64,000 bases of DNA from the NCBI GenBank assembly GCA_039881145.1, contig JAYKKI010000005.1, positions 25,623,001-25,687,000 of the forward strand. The letters are read 5' to 3'. The position numbers and the translations under genes are program-made. The first letter of the stretch is position 1; each line of letters begins with the position of its first letter. The stretch comes from Druceiella hillmani (lineage: Eukaryota; Arthropoda; Insecta; Lepidoptera; Hepialidae). The notes under the pieces were generated by a model. The model saw nothing but the letters and a program-made list of their open reading frames with translations, did not search any database and was not told where the DNA came from. Below, piece after piece: positions 12,200 through 23,099 of this stretch.

Positions 12200-15100
12200 T
12201 ACAGCCTCGCAATGTCTACAATTTAAGACCAATGTGAATGAAATTTTATTAACTATATGTTTTGTATGTAGATCTTGATTAAAGTATAGTAAGATATTAA
12301 AACAACTGTAATGTTCCTCCTTACATCCTTCAAAATTTTTAGCGTGTATCATGGAGATTAGTGTCATTGAATTCAGGTTAATAGACAACTACGTAACCAT
12401 ACTCTGTACGTCACGATACGGTATGAAGCACTATTATACAATTGATTTATCATGCTTTTTTGTTTAACGCTATGCATTGCTTATATATTTAATGATACGT
12501 TTCAATCTAGTTTATTATTTATACAACCACAGTTACCTTTATCTAATAATGTAAATTAGTTCTGTTGTAAGACTCTTAATGTATAAATCTGGCCGCTTTG
12601 AAGCTACATGGAATCTAAGCAGGTACATTTATTAAAAAATCCGATAGTTTCAAGGCTATATGATTTGATTACATGGTGGCTTTTAAATTTGCTTTGGGCT
12701 TCTTGTAAACTTTTGACATAGTAACTATTCCGAGTATTCTCATTCAAATGATCTGTAAACTCAAGGGTTTATTTAGTTTTAGCATAAAACAAGAAAACGG
12801 ATGTGAATACTGTAAACTACCAAGTTTCTCGAAATAATTTTTTGAATAAACAAACTTCTGATAAAGTTGTTTAGTAACAATGAATGGGAAGCAATGATTC
12901 CGATTTATTGAAATATTGAGTGTTGCAACCCGGAACTCGTAAGGAATAAATATATTGATTTATAGTCCTATAAAGTTCGATGATACCATGATGAACTATA
13001 TAGTAATATGTAGAAGTAATTTTAAAAATAAAGAGAGCACGATTCGGAAAAATACCAATTCATTTTAAAGATTTTGCGTTTTAGGCTCCTTATAATACGT
13101 TCTATAAATCGATGTATGCTCTATCAATCAGGATTAAATATAATAAAAATAAGTCATGAAGTTCTAGAAGAATAATAAATTATTAAATTTTCTCCCCAAA
13201 TATAGAATCTACTACGACAAAAAGTCATCATTTGAATAGAAATTGATTTTCCATGAATGTTTTCTAGTGTTATTTTGATATAAACTTATTATTCACAATG
13301 GCTATTCCTCTTTATATTTTTCCTATCCCAACTGATGACAATATGGAAAATTCGGTTTCATGTTTAATTCATTTACATTTTCTTTTGTTCGTTATCTATG
13401 AACTGATTTTATTTCATACTTCAGAAATCATTTTAAATTTAGTAGAGTACATTTAGAAATATTACAATAAATCAGCCACGTAATATTTAGTTCTATATAT
13501 TTATGCCTTTATGTGTATATAAGTAAGTATTTTTAAATACAATAAGATATTTTCCTTAAATACTCCGTTAATGATTTAAACATTTAAGACTAACGAAATA
13601 TTTAATTACTCCGCAATATGCATTGATTTTGCGACCAGAATTACGAGAAAATTAGACTGTGTTTTGCATTATTTATTAACTCACAAAAAAATGGATTTTA
13701 AGTAGACAGGTTTAACAAAATTCAACGTTAAATATTCTTTATGTTAGATGTCTAAATTTTTTTGGTGAAAATTAAAGTTAGATGTCTAAATTTTAATGGT
13801 GAAAATTGGCCCTACGAATTATTTTACGTGCCTTTGTTAGTTTTGCTCCAATGAACCGAAACACATATTTTCGACTTTAAATGTAAAAGTTTAATGGAGC
13901 ATTTATATTCAGCAATTGAATTCGATCTACGAGTTATTACTTTAATAGAAATATATTAATAAACACAAGTGTTGGAAGAAAGGATACGAAATTCTTATCA
14001 TAAAATACCGCTAAATATATTATATTACGGTATGTATTTTTCTGAAGGATTTTTTAAAATATGTCTCTGCTTGATAACTGTTCCCTTTCTGAGAATATTC
14101 AGATAAATGCACTTTCTCAAAATATAAAAGAATATAGTATAATGGAAATCGGTAACGAAACTGACAAGACGATCTCAGAAACTGATCAAAAATGAGAACA
14201 TTATTACGTCTTAAGAAGAAATAAGCACAGTTATCATGTTTTAATCTGTCATCGATTGACGATATTAATTTATAAATAAGTGAAACATATAAATCTCCTT
14301 AAAGACTGTATGCAAATAAACATATCGAGTAAAAGCAGAACGCGCACTGCGGGGTTACTACAAATATTTCGGCTTTAATATTACATAGTATATCTTAAAC
14401 TATTTACCAATATTAATTATTAATAACGTAAATATATTGCCTACTCTATCTATCATAGACATAAAAACATGTTAAAAAAATTATGACATAGCTATAGATT
14501 TCATACGACCTTCGTAAATGTTTCTAGAAATCTTATGTATTTTAGGTTAAGTTTATACGTGAACAAGCTGGACCGATCATTAAACAGATTTCTGTCGGCT
14601 AGGCAATTACAACCCTAGCTGGGCTTGGTTTTAACATATACCAATAGAACTCTTTAATGAATGACAGCACCTTATTCGTGGTTGAAGAATTTTCTTTCAA
14701 AATATGACAAATAATCATGTATCAAACAGAGACGTGAGCGCAAACCTCTACAATTTCATTGCTTAGAATCCTGTTCCTGTAAACTATCAATTGTGGAAGC
14801 CTATGTTTACACTGCAAAGCATTCTCTCTTTATATATGCCTAGCTCTAATTTTTATAAAGCAATTCTTACTTTCCTTCCTCGGGTAAATTTAAATGCCAT
14901 TTTAGTATGTGAACCGCGTATCTATTGCGTATCGATTCTACTTATTTAAAGTCCATAAACACCACTAAAAATTATAAAAGAGATTAAAGCAAAAGCAAAT
15001 AGAAAAATTAACTGCAAAAAGGGACTTTTTGATAAAGGGGTGAAAAGTTGAAAATTATTATTATTTACATTAAATACAATGATAACAAACTCGTTTTTTT

Positions 15101-18100
15101 CTTTTCAGCTACCGAACCCCAGAAAGTAAAAATTTCCGAAACAATGGTATTGAAAAAGAAACCAATTTTTAATTATAAATGGTTGCATAAATAGTAAACG
15201 CGAAAAAAACTTGGAAGAGTGTTCACTGGAGATAATTTTAAAAACTCACAAGAATTGCTTACTTTTTCTGCCCAAAAAATTTAATAGAAAGATGAAACCA
15301 GGCGTTTAGAATTTGAGAAATATTGGAAATTAGAAAATTATGAATCACATTTTAATATCATGCAAAGAAATGTACAAGATATTGATAAATGCAGGAATAA
15401 TATACAATCGAAAGTTCTAGTTGTAATTTTTTTTAAATATATAATATATGGAGTAGTACTTAGCAAAACAACTTTTTTCAACACTTATAAAATATTCACT
15501 GCGAATTATTGCGGCTCTGATGAAAAGAAACATAAACACGAGAACAAAGGTAAAAGAGGTACTGGCAAAGGAAGCAAGAAACTATCACTAAATAAAATAA
15601 TTGATTTTAACAATATTGTGAAGAATATTTCCAAATAAAAATCATTTTGTAATCCGTAATGAGTCAGAAAAAAAAACTTGACACCTAATTTAAACTTACT
15701 GAAACTTTGTAACCTTAAAAGTGAAACAGAACATTTTTCTAAAATTATATTTACTGAAACTAATTTATATGTTGAGAAATATCATGAAGTCACTTATTTC
15801 AATTATAATATTTTTAATTCATGAAATAGTGTTTTATCGGAAACACGGAAATAATAAAGCTTGTTTAGAACATTTTAATTATTTACAAACTGAGATAAAA
15901 ACAGATTTAAAACAAGCAATGATAAACCTGATGCAGAAATAATAATATTTGACTCGCAAAAAATACACTGTCTGCCGTATTTGCTAGCAGGTGTTCTTTT
16001 TTATAAGATAAATAGATTTTAATTATACAATAAAAATAGATTTTAATTTATACATCGCAAGTGTTTTAGTACTGTAAATATCTACGTATAATTGGAACAT
16101 AAGAGGTTGGACTAGAGCACAAGATATATGTCTCGTGAGAATATCATATTATTAGAAAATATAATATATCGGAAGGTTCAAAACCAACAATAAAGAATTT
16201 CATTCTGCCAACCGATTCCTTAGTCAGAATAGAAACATTAGAATGGTCTTAATGTACATAATGTTAAATCTTACCTTCCTAGAGAAAAAAACAAAAACTG
16301 TTGGAGACATAGATAATTATAAAATAAAGTAGCAGATTATACACGAACTTTAATTACAAAATATATATTATAGACTGTCGTTCGAAAAATGAATACAGAG
16401 TTGGAAGATGGTCATGTCTCATGGCCTAAGTGTTTAATAGATATATATCACATTATCATAAAGCTTGAAATATGTATTTCACAAATATAAAACCAAAAAA
16501 GGCAAAATTTTAATAACTAAAAATTTTAGTTGATCACGTAATACTTCCAAAGAGATTTATGAAATAATGTTTTCCAGATTAATTATTTTTTTCCTATACT
16601 TGTGCATTATATCTTTTTTGTACCGTATTTCAATATTTAAGTCAACGAGAAATATTGTGATATATGAACGAGTGTAGATTATGTTGAATGATCGTATCCT
16701 TTCATTGCATTAATTTAGAAAGCTGATTTTTAACAAAATAATGGACGTATATCTTAGCATTTTACATTAATTTCGACGTAACATCACTAACTATTCCTCA
16801 CAAAATGGAATTTTACAGATAGATAGATACATGGATAAATAAAACAAAATCATAATTGTAACATGAACGTTGTGTCGGACCCCAAAGCATTAAATAAGGA
16901 AATTGTCTAATGACTGGGAAATATTTTTTCGATTGAACTTTATTAAAAGCTATAACAAATAGGAAAATGAACTTAAAAAATATCATCCTTAGGCCCTTTT
17001 CAAATTAAATTTAGGTGAAAATACTGAATGCAATAAACATGACATCTAAACTCAAACAAACCGAAAAATACTACAAGAGCACAAATTTTTAAAAAATTTT
17101 ACTTCTTCCTTATAAAACTATTATTGGATAGCAAGAAATTGTAGACTGACAAAATGACTGCAAACAATTTTATAATTAGTTTAAAGCTCTCGAGATATTT
17201 TATTTCTTAAATGATATTCATGGCTTCGAAACATTACTAGATTTTAATTTGCATTTTAAAAAACTTGTCTATTTATAGTACGAAAAAAGCAAAACGAATT
17301 AATTTTTTTGTATTGTTAGTTTTAATATACAATCATCAAATCCTAATTACAATGAAAATTTGAGATTGACTGTTTTGAGAAGGTATTGTATATAAGTCAA
17401 GTTATTACTCATAAATGTAACTAAGAAAATAATAATGAATGAATTGTTAATAAATATTATGACAATGAGACTGATTATTCTGAAATTAAGTTAGGAAATC
17501 TACATAGATTAATTTCATTATTTGACGATATACTAAAATTAGACAACATTTTTTACAGAACATTAAAAATTCAAATATTTCTGTTACGATTATTTTAAAA
17601 AGACTTTGAAAATTTGTTTTCAAGTATTACAAAACTGAATTAAAGTAAAATTGTTTCGGTTGATTCCATGAATAATTATGTAACCAATTTGTTTCTAGTT
17701 TCCATTTGTATACCAGGTAATTAACAAAAGTAATAACGTTTATCAAATATACTAAGAATTTAAAGTATGTGTTTAAATAAGAATATTAAGGAATAGCATG
17801 TTTAAAATGTATTAACTCATACTAATATGAGACATTTTTTAATAATAAACTAGATAACTAATAAATACTTAAAATTAAGAAACTTGTCTTTTCGCTTGAA
17901 GGAATACATGAGTACCAAAGTTAAAGTATATGACAATTCCAAAGAAGACTACAGCTAATCTTAAGAAAATATAATTGGAAGTCCAATTTCTCGAAACTCA
18001 TATTTCGTGGGTTGACATATAAATGCTGAACATTATTCAATAAGTATTCATATGTCTCTTCCTAATCTAATTTTCAACAAATTCAAAGTTCAACGAACGC

Positions 18101-18141
18101 GCGCCAAAACTCCTACCTCAAATCAAATAAAATTAGCTCCG

Positions 18142-18145
<4 letters not shown>
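12200..18145. other. Long AT-rich stretch, no gene recognised
   Basis: About 6 kb without a supportable gene. Short open frames at 15360-15638 (92 codons) and 15721-15942 (73 codons) are Lys/Asn/Ile-rich, as expected from composition, and match nothing known. A doubled AATAGATTTTAATT near 16010-16045 and a 34-bp duplication at 13743-13807 are the only repeats noticed. Confidence 0.55.
13743..13807. repeat. 34-bp tandem duplication
   Basis: GTTAGATGTCTAAATTTT..TGGTGAAAATT occurs at 13743 and again at 13777, with only a few mismatches near the middle. Confidence 0.9.

Positions 18146-18183
<38 letters not shown>
18146..18183. repeat. (TA)n microsatellite
   Basis: TA run introduced by CTGCTTTTATATA-like text (here CCGCTTTTATATA) that recurs in the hairpin just downstream. 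Confidence 0.95.
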
Positions 18184-18188
<5 letters not shown>

Positions 18189-18226
18189 CTGCTTTTATAT
18201 ATAGTAATATATAAAAGCAGAATATT
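18183..18226. repeat. Perfect 20-bp inverted repeat, 4-base loop
   Basis: Left arm 18183-18202 (AATATTCTGCTTTTATATAT), loop AGTA, right arm 18207-18226, its exact reverse complement. A further direct copy, TTCTGCTTTTATATAT, follows at about 18230. Confidence 0.95.
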
Positions 18227-18252
18227 CACTTCTGCTTTTATATATTATTATA

Positions 18253-18281
18253 GGCACCAAAAACTCTGCTTTTTTGGTGCC
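18253..18281. repeat. Perfect 11-bp inverted repeat, 7-base loop
   Basis: GGCACCAAAAA (18253-18263), loop CTCTGCT, TTTTTGGTGCC (18271-18281). It lies at the border between AT-rich DNA and the GC-richer element fragment. Confidence 0.95.
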
Positions 18282-18500
18282 CAGTTAAATAACTTTGCGA
18301 AAAAGACGGCTGCCCAGTTCTCTACCTCTTTCTTCCGGCCAACAGTAGCATGTCGTCTAGGTACGCGATGATCCCGCATTCTTGAAGAGGTATTATGAAG
18401 AACCATCAAACATCACAAATTGGACCGGAAACCGAGCTCTGCATGCGTCCTCTGGACAGCGTATTCGTCACTTCTACCGTTCCGTCCCGCAAATAGGCTT
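18282..18500 (-). pseudogene. Reverse transcriptase fragment with YLDD catalytic box
   Basis: On the minus strand, 18322-18378 read CGIIAYLDDMLLLAGRKR, the catalytic motif (Y-L-D-D) of a retroelement reverse transcriptase with its hydrophobic flanks. The style, with a long hydrophobic run (MLLLA) after DD and a short FGP block upstream, resembles DIRS-like tyrosine-recombinase retrotransposons more than Gypsy, where VF/IF is usual. This is a judgement from one motif. Frameshifts occur on both sides, and neither a complete RT domain nor a tyrosine recombinase is visible. Confidence 0.68.
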
Positions 18501-18522
18501 CGGATCACCAAAATAATTCATA

Positions 18523-18711
18523 ATGATCCGGCGGAGGTGTATTGTACTTCCCGGGCTCTTTGACATTAACGCGGTCAGAATGGCAAGACAACAAGCATTA
18601 ACAAACCCACCGGAGATGTATCAAATAACATCGAGTACGTACTTATCTGGGAACGCATCTATCCAGGACCAAGTGGAAGAGATTCCATCTGAAGTGGACA
18701 TTCCGGATTGA
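18523..18711 (+). CDS. Unidentified coding-like frame, GC-richer than its surroundings
   Basis: A 62-codon frame (MIRRRCIVLPGLFDINAV..., MYQITSSTYLSGNAS..., EEIPSEVDIPD) with balanced amino-acid use, unlike the Lys/Asn/Ile-rich chance frames elsewhere. I do not recognise it. It lies beside the antisense RT box and may be part of the same element read on the other strand, for example a gag-like protein, or a separate insertion. No upstream promoter or splice signal is evident. Real translation is doubtful. Confidence 0.3.
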   Translation: MIRRRCIVLPGLFDINAVRMARQQALTNPPEMYQITSSTYLSGNASIQDQVEEIPSEVDIPD

Positions 18712-18813
18712 AACCCTTACTCTTTGCACAATTTCGGCTAGTGAGACAACTGTGCCAATAACCGTGCCGCTATTACCCACTCAAGTAACTTTCCAACGGT
18801 CGGACGAAGCGTA

Positions 18814-19047
18814 ATGAGTCTGTACAACGTTGAATTATTAGGGAAGTTCTCATCACTCTCCGGTAAGACTTTCAACCTCTTCCCTTTTTCCAGACTTTCG
18901 GGTAGTAGTTATGGAGGAGTTAGCTTTTCCAGACCTTCGTATAGTAATAGTTATGGCGGAGTTAGCTCCAGGTATATACTTGTTCTTCTATTTTACAAAT
19001 ATGAAAAAAATAATTTGCAGTTACTTGAGCCATTATTTTTATTGTAG
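18814..19047 (+). CDS. Unidentified frame with a Ser/Tyr/Gly repeat
   Basis: A 77-codon frame containing FSRLSGSSYGGVS followed by FSRPSYSNSYGGVS, encoded by two adjacent repeats (18886-18924 and 18925-18966). It ends in AT-rich sequence, so the useful part probably stops near 18970. It could be the end of the element that includes 18523-18711, or an exon-like scrap of a low-complexity structural protein. No family recognised. Confidence 0.28.
   Translation: MSLYNVELLGKFSSLSGKTFNLFPFSRLSGSSYGGVSFSRPSYSNSYGGVSSRYILVLLFYKYEKNNLQLLEPLFLL
18886..18966 (+). repeat. 39/42-bp tandem repeat, in frame
   Basis: TTTTCCAGAC.TTCG...AGTAGTTATGG.GGAGTTAGC, twice. The second copy is 3 bases longer, so the reading frame is preserved. 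Confidence 0.9.
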
Positions 19048-19689
19048 ATTCTTCGTCTTTGTTTAAGCATCTCTTATCTCATTCTTCATCTTTGTAAAGC
19101 TGATTAAATTTTATTTCGTTTTAAAAAATGAGAATTTGGTGTTATGACAAAATAAAAGATCTTCACTGACTCGATTCTGCAGAAAATATATATACAATTT
19201 ACGTAAATAATCAGATTGCACAATTTCAACCATTCAACGCATGCAAATACGAAAAAGAAAATCGTAGCCTTAAAATAAATCCACCTTTCCACTCAAGTTG
19301 TTTCAGAGCCCTTCCAGGGCCCGTAACAACCCCCTCATGCAAAATAAGAGACCATCGAGGTCCCCTAATAGTGTCCCATGTCTATCATCAAACGCTTCCA
19401 CCAAATAGGGTTATAGAATGTCCCTACGCAAAGAGTCATTTAGTGCCTCTATTTAAGAAAAAAATAATCCATTTTTAATAAGCCTTGAAATAAACCATAA
19501 AATTCTGTTTACCAAGTTAGACGGTATGGTCTGTAATGCAATTACAGAAACAACCTCAACTCAGCGACATTACCTTTGCAGTTAAGATTTCAATAATCCC
19601 GATAAAGCCGTGATTTCAAGAATTGTCGAAAATAAATCATCATTCGGACTTTTGCATGCACGCAATAGAATTTCTTAAGTACCTTCTAT
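19048..19689. other. Intervening DNA, nothing firm
   Basis: 19300-19460 is somewhat GC-richer (GGGCCCGTAACAACCCC) and could be element debris. No protein similarity seen on either strand. Confidence 0.45.
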
Positions 19690-20300
19690 ATGTATCATAT
19701 AAATTTAAAATCTGGTAAGCAAGAGACCAGGTCCAAGGGATTGTTGAACAAAGAAACAGAGCGATAAAAAAATCAAAGAAGAAATGGAGCTAATTATTGA
19801 TACGCCAAAAAAAGGGTTTAAAAACACTAATGACGGAAACAAGGCTAGAAGGATTTTTAGTCACCTAGAAAAAACAGAAAATATTGGCATAAATTTTGAA
19901 TTTGTGCAAAGGTTTAAAACCATATTGGAAACGTTGGCAAGCGGATATATACTAGATACTATCAAATACAAAGAATACGCAGTAATTACCTATGATGAGT
20001 TGTATGTAGGGTTGTACGGTTAGTATCCAGTGCAAAAAACCGTATACAAGATCTCAATACAAGGTGCTGATATTATGTCGAACTTCTTATTACCCATTGG
20101 GCAATTAAGTGAAGAGGCTTGAAAAGTTAAAAACAAGGTGTTTAAAAAATATGGCAAGAGTTTATCAGGAAAAATCAGCAGAGAATGAGACGTATTTAAT
20201 AGGTTTCTTATAGCTTAGAAACTCTAATATCAAGCATGGAAACCTCCTCCCCGGCTAAGAAAACCTTTTGGTAAAGAAGTTTTAAAAATGGTTATTGCTT
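19690..20300 (+). pseudogene. C-terminal part of an insect transposon-associated protein (NDGNxARRxF family), broken
   Basis: The frame at 19784-20023 gives MELIIDTPKKGF, then NDGNKARRIF, then ETLASGYILDTIKYKEY. After a stop and shift, KISIQGADIMSNFLLPIGQL and SEEA follow (about 20053-20122), and then KYGKSLSGKISR. I recognise this order (GLLIDxPKxGFGxTNDGNTARRFF ... HGxxIxxxxLLPIGQLSEEAQEARNK ... RKxSR) from large uncharacterised proteins that are repetitive in insect and other invertebrate genomes and behave as transposon products; their activity is unknown to me. Some key positions are altered (FK for FG, NK for NT), and stops follow the conserved LY and SEEA. It is a pseudogene with its 5' part missing. 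Confidence 0.8.
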
Positions 20301-20940
20301 CTTACACTGGAGAGGGTTCAGACCATAGCTTTCAATAAAGCAATAGTTCTAATTCTGAGTAAGTTTAATATGACACATTACACTACTAGTACTAATCGTT
20401 TTTGACATATGTAAATCATTAATTCTATTGCAATATTTTTATTTTTTTTATCATCTACAGGCAGCATGAATAATTTTCGTTGATTTTTATGAACTTTGCT
20501 CCCACTGTGCGCCGTGCGGGATGACAAAAGAAGCGTCTCTCGCAAAATGTACAGAAAATCGAACTATATTTCTTTTAATAAATATTATTCTTTTTTTCTT
20601 TTACTATTGCAAATCAAACTTGTAATCTCAGCTTAATAAAGATTTTCCCACTTTTTTCGCATTTAAAATTAAAGTATTACTATTTAGAATAAATCTTCCA
20701 AATTTGCTCCCTTTTACCGATTTTGGAAAGGAATGAGTTGTGAAAAGCCAATTTTTATTAGAATAATGTATGAAACCATTAAATATAATGTAAATGAAAT
20801 GTAGATGATGGTCCGATATTTTCTTGTCAATATCATTTTTTTACATATTTCGAGAGTTTTAAAGTAAACATGTCAAAGTAAAGGTTTTTCATAAAAAATA
20901 TAACTCAAATAACTTAAATAAAAAATGTATATTAAATAAA
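20301..20940. other. AT-rich DNA, nothing recognised
   Basis: No coding or repeat signal beyond composition. Confidence 0.55.
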
Positions 20941-21125
20941 ATACCTAATCCAACTCAACTAAAACTGATCCAATTTTACTCCATCTAATCCAAACTATGG
21001 GTTAGTGACATGATTCAAATTAACTCATCAAAAGGTAATCTAACTCAACTTGACCTAATTTGTCCATCCTAACCGAACCTAATCCAAACTTACCTAATCT
21101 AAAGTCACTCAAACTGATACTTAAT
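20941..21125. repeat. Degenerate CCTAATCCAA/ACTCAACT low-complexity tract
   Basis: About 185 bases in which CCTAATCCAA, CTAACTCAACT, ACCTAATC and similar words recur on the plus strand (C on one strand, G on the other). It resembles a mutated short-unit satellite. The insect telomere unit TTAGG (CCTAA) is present within several words, but there is no regular array. Confidence 0.6.
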
Positions 21126-22587
21126 TCACATAAAACATTTTTTTATAATGTTGAGAATGAAAAGGATATAGATAAGGGAAGAGGATATCAGAAGTGGTTG
21201 GAAATGTTTTGTGTACACTTGGTGTGACCATAGCGGTTGAGAATTGACCGAATACTAACGTACGCTTAAATTTTGTCATTAATTGAATTTAAATTTCATT
21301 TTCGATTTTATAAATATGGTTGACTTTTCACAAAACGAATAAATTTTACATCGTTTTTTGAGTTTTGTTTTATTTCATAGCTGGTTGCTAATTAAAATTT
21401 CGTTATATCATATGACTGTGATTTGTATGCAACGTCAAAATACCACTTAGGTTTTTTAACATTTATGATTAGTTTCGTTTATTTTTCTTACCCTTGAAAT
21501 ATATCTTATTCACGGATTTGTAAAAAAAGAGACTTTTAATTAGATTACTAATATGCAAAAGTATCTTCAAAGAAAAAATCAACACCCTTATATCGCTATA
21601 ATGTTTAGTTAATGCGTTTAGTAGCAAGAAAAGAAACTATTTTATCTGTGTAAATGTTTTTTTTCTCTTTTCTTCGTAAACGAAACTAAGTTTGAAAACG
21701 GAATTGATCAAATATTTTATTACTTTGTCGTAAATATTTTATTGATTTGGATTGGTAACTGCAGTTAACAATCTGAATCCACCTAAGTATTGTAAAAATT
21801 ATTATTCCTAAAGCAATATAAATTTTAGTCTAATTTATTGATATGTTTTCTATCCTTTAATTTTTGAAGCAGATTAAATACTTGAATTAAACCATCAAGA
21901 AATTTTTTTTGATTCAAAATATAATCAGTACTTTAAACTAATTATTTTTAATCCTGTAAAGATCTTAAAATATTATAGCGTAAAGTTCTTTTCATTCCAT
22001 AATGTAACTTATCATCGTTCAAGGGAATACCCAATTGGTCTTGATTTTGTTCTGAATGTAGATTATTCTCAGTAGATCAAGTCTATTATCAAATTTTCAA
22101 ATAGCTATTGAATGTTTCGTCATCTCTCAATAAAATTTTGACTAATCACTTTGAGTGTAGTAACAAACCGCTTACTGCGCCGATCACAGCAGATTAACTA
22201 AAAGAGATAACAGAGACAACGCGATGATGGACAATACCGATTTACTTTAATCGCTTCTGTGGCTGATTTCTTCAGATGATTATTACAAACTTAATTTGAA
22301 GGAATATTGGAAAATATTTAGGAATAGTACAAATGGCAACTATATGAATGATTTCAAATTATAATTACATAAATAAGTCGTTAAAAGTTAAGTTAAGTTC
22401 CTTTTAGTAACCTGTACAATACGACAAGCTTAAAATAGTTATTCATACATTAAGGTGAGAAGTTTGTTATTTAATGAGACTACTACTTTCTATGAAAATC
22501 CATTGTTTGTTCAATACTATAAACATTTATTATTGAAAGAAGAAATTCACTTCTGATTAATGTTACGAAAATATTCTCCTTTAACTA
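21126..22587. other. AT-rich DNA, nothing recognised
   Basis: No supportable gene, RNA or repeat. Confidence 0.55.
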
Positions 22588-22589
22588 GT

Positions 22590-23090
22590 GCCTTCTTTAT
22601 CACTATCTGTTTCCACTGCTGGGCATAAGCTTTTCCAAAGCGTGCCACCGTACATGGTTCTTTGCCTTCCGCATTCAAACTCTTCCTGCCAACTTTTTAG
22701 GTCGCCAGTTAATCTATCTGGGGGCTCCTACACTGCACTCGAGTTTCATGGTTTCTACTTGAGAACAGACGAGTTCTCAATCGGCAACCGCGATTCATTG
22801 GGAAATGTGACCTGATCCTTGCCATTTCAGTTTGCTTATATTAAGCGTTAAATCAACTGCTTAAGTCCTCGGTCCAACTTCTTCATTCCGGATATTATCC
22901 ACGAGAGACACTCCGGTCATAGCTTTTTCCATCGCTGACCGACTTTAAATTTATAAATCAGGACTTCAATGAGTATTCACTCTTCAGCATCATAGGTCAT
23001 AATAAGTTGCACTGATTATAAACTTATATCTTTAATGACTGCGGAATCAGCGACATAAAGACTTATTTTAGGCTAGCACGTTAACCGCAG
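22590..23090 (-). pseudogene. RTE-like LINE, C-terminal tail of the endonuclease-reverse transcriptase
   Basis: Reading the minus strand from about 23010, frames give MTYDAEE, YKFKVGQR, then AMEKAMTGVSLVDNIRNEEV, LNISKLKWQ.SGHIS, a weaker WRP segment and finally RKAKNHVRWHALEKLMPSS (near 22615). This is the familiar tail of insect RTE/endonuclease-reverse transcriptase elements (MTYGAETW...F.V.QRAMERAMLGVSL.D.IRN..I...T...D......LKW.WAGH...W.PR...R..GRP...W.......W...A.DR..W..L.EAYAQQW). At least three frame changes and several stops are present. The RT core and endonuclease are missing. The fragment is 3'-terminal, consistent with 5' truncation typical of LINEs. The plus-strand frame at 22588-22815 is its shadow. 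Confidence 0.9.
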
Positions 23091-23099
23091 CCGAACTTT

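Noticed and set aside
20941..21125. True interstitial telomere array
   Set aside because: CCTAA words are irregular and not in register, so only a degenerate resemblance is claimed.
22588..22815. 75-codon plus-strand frame
   Set aside because: Antisense shadow of the LINE tail, which matches clearly on the minus strand.
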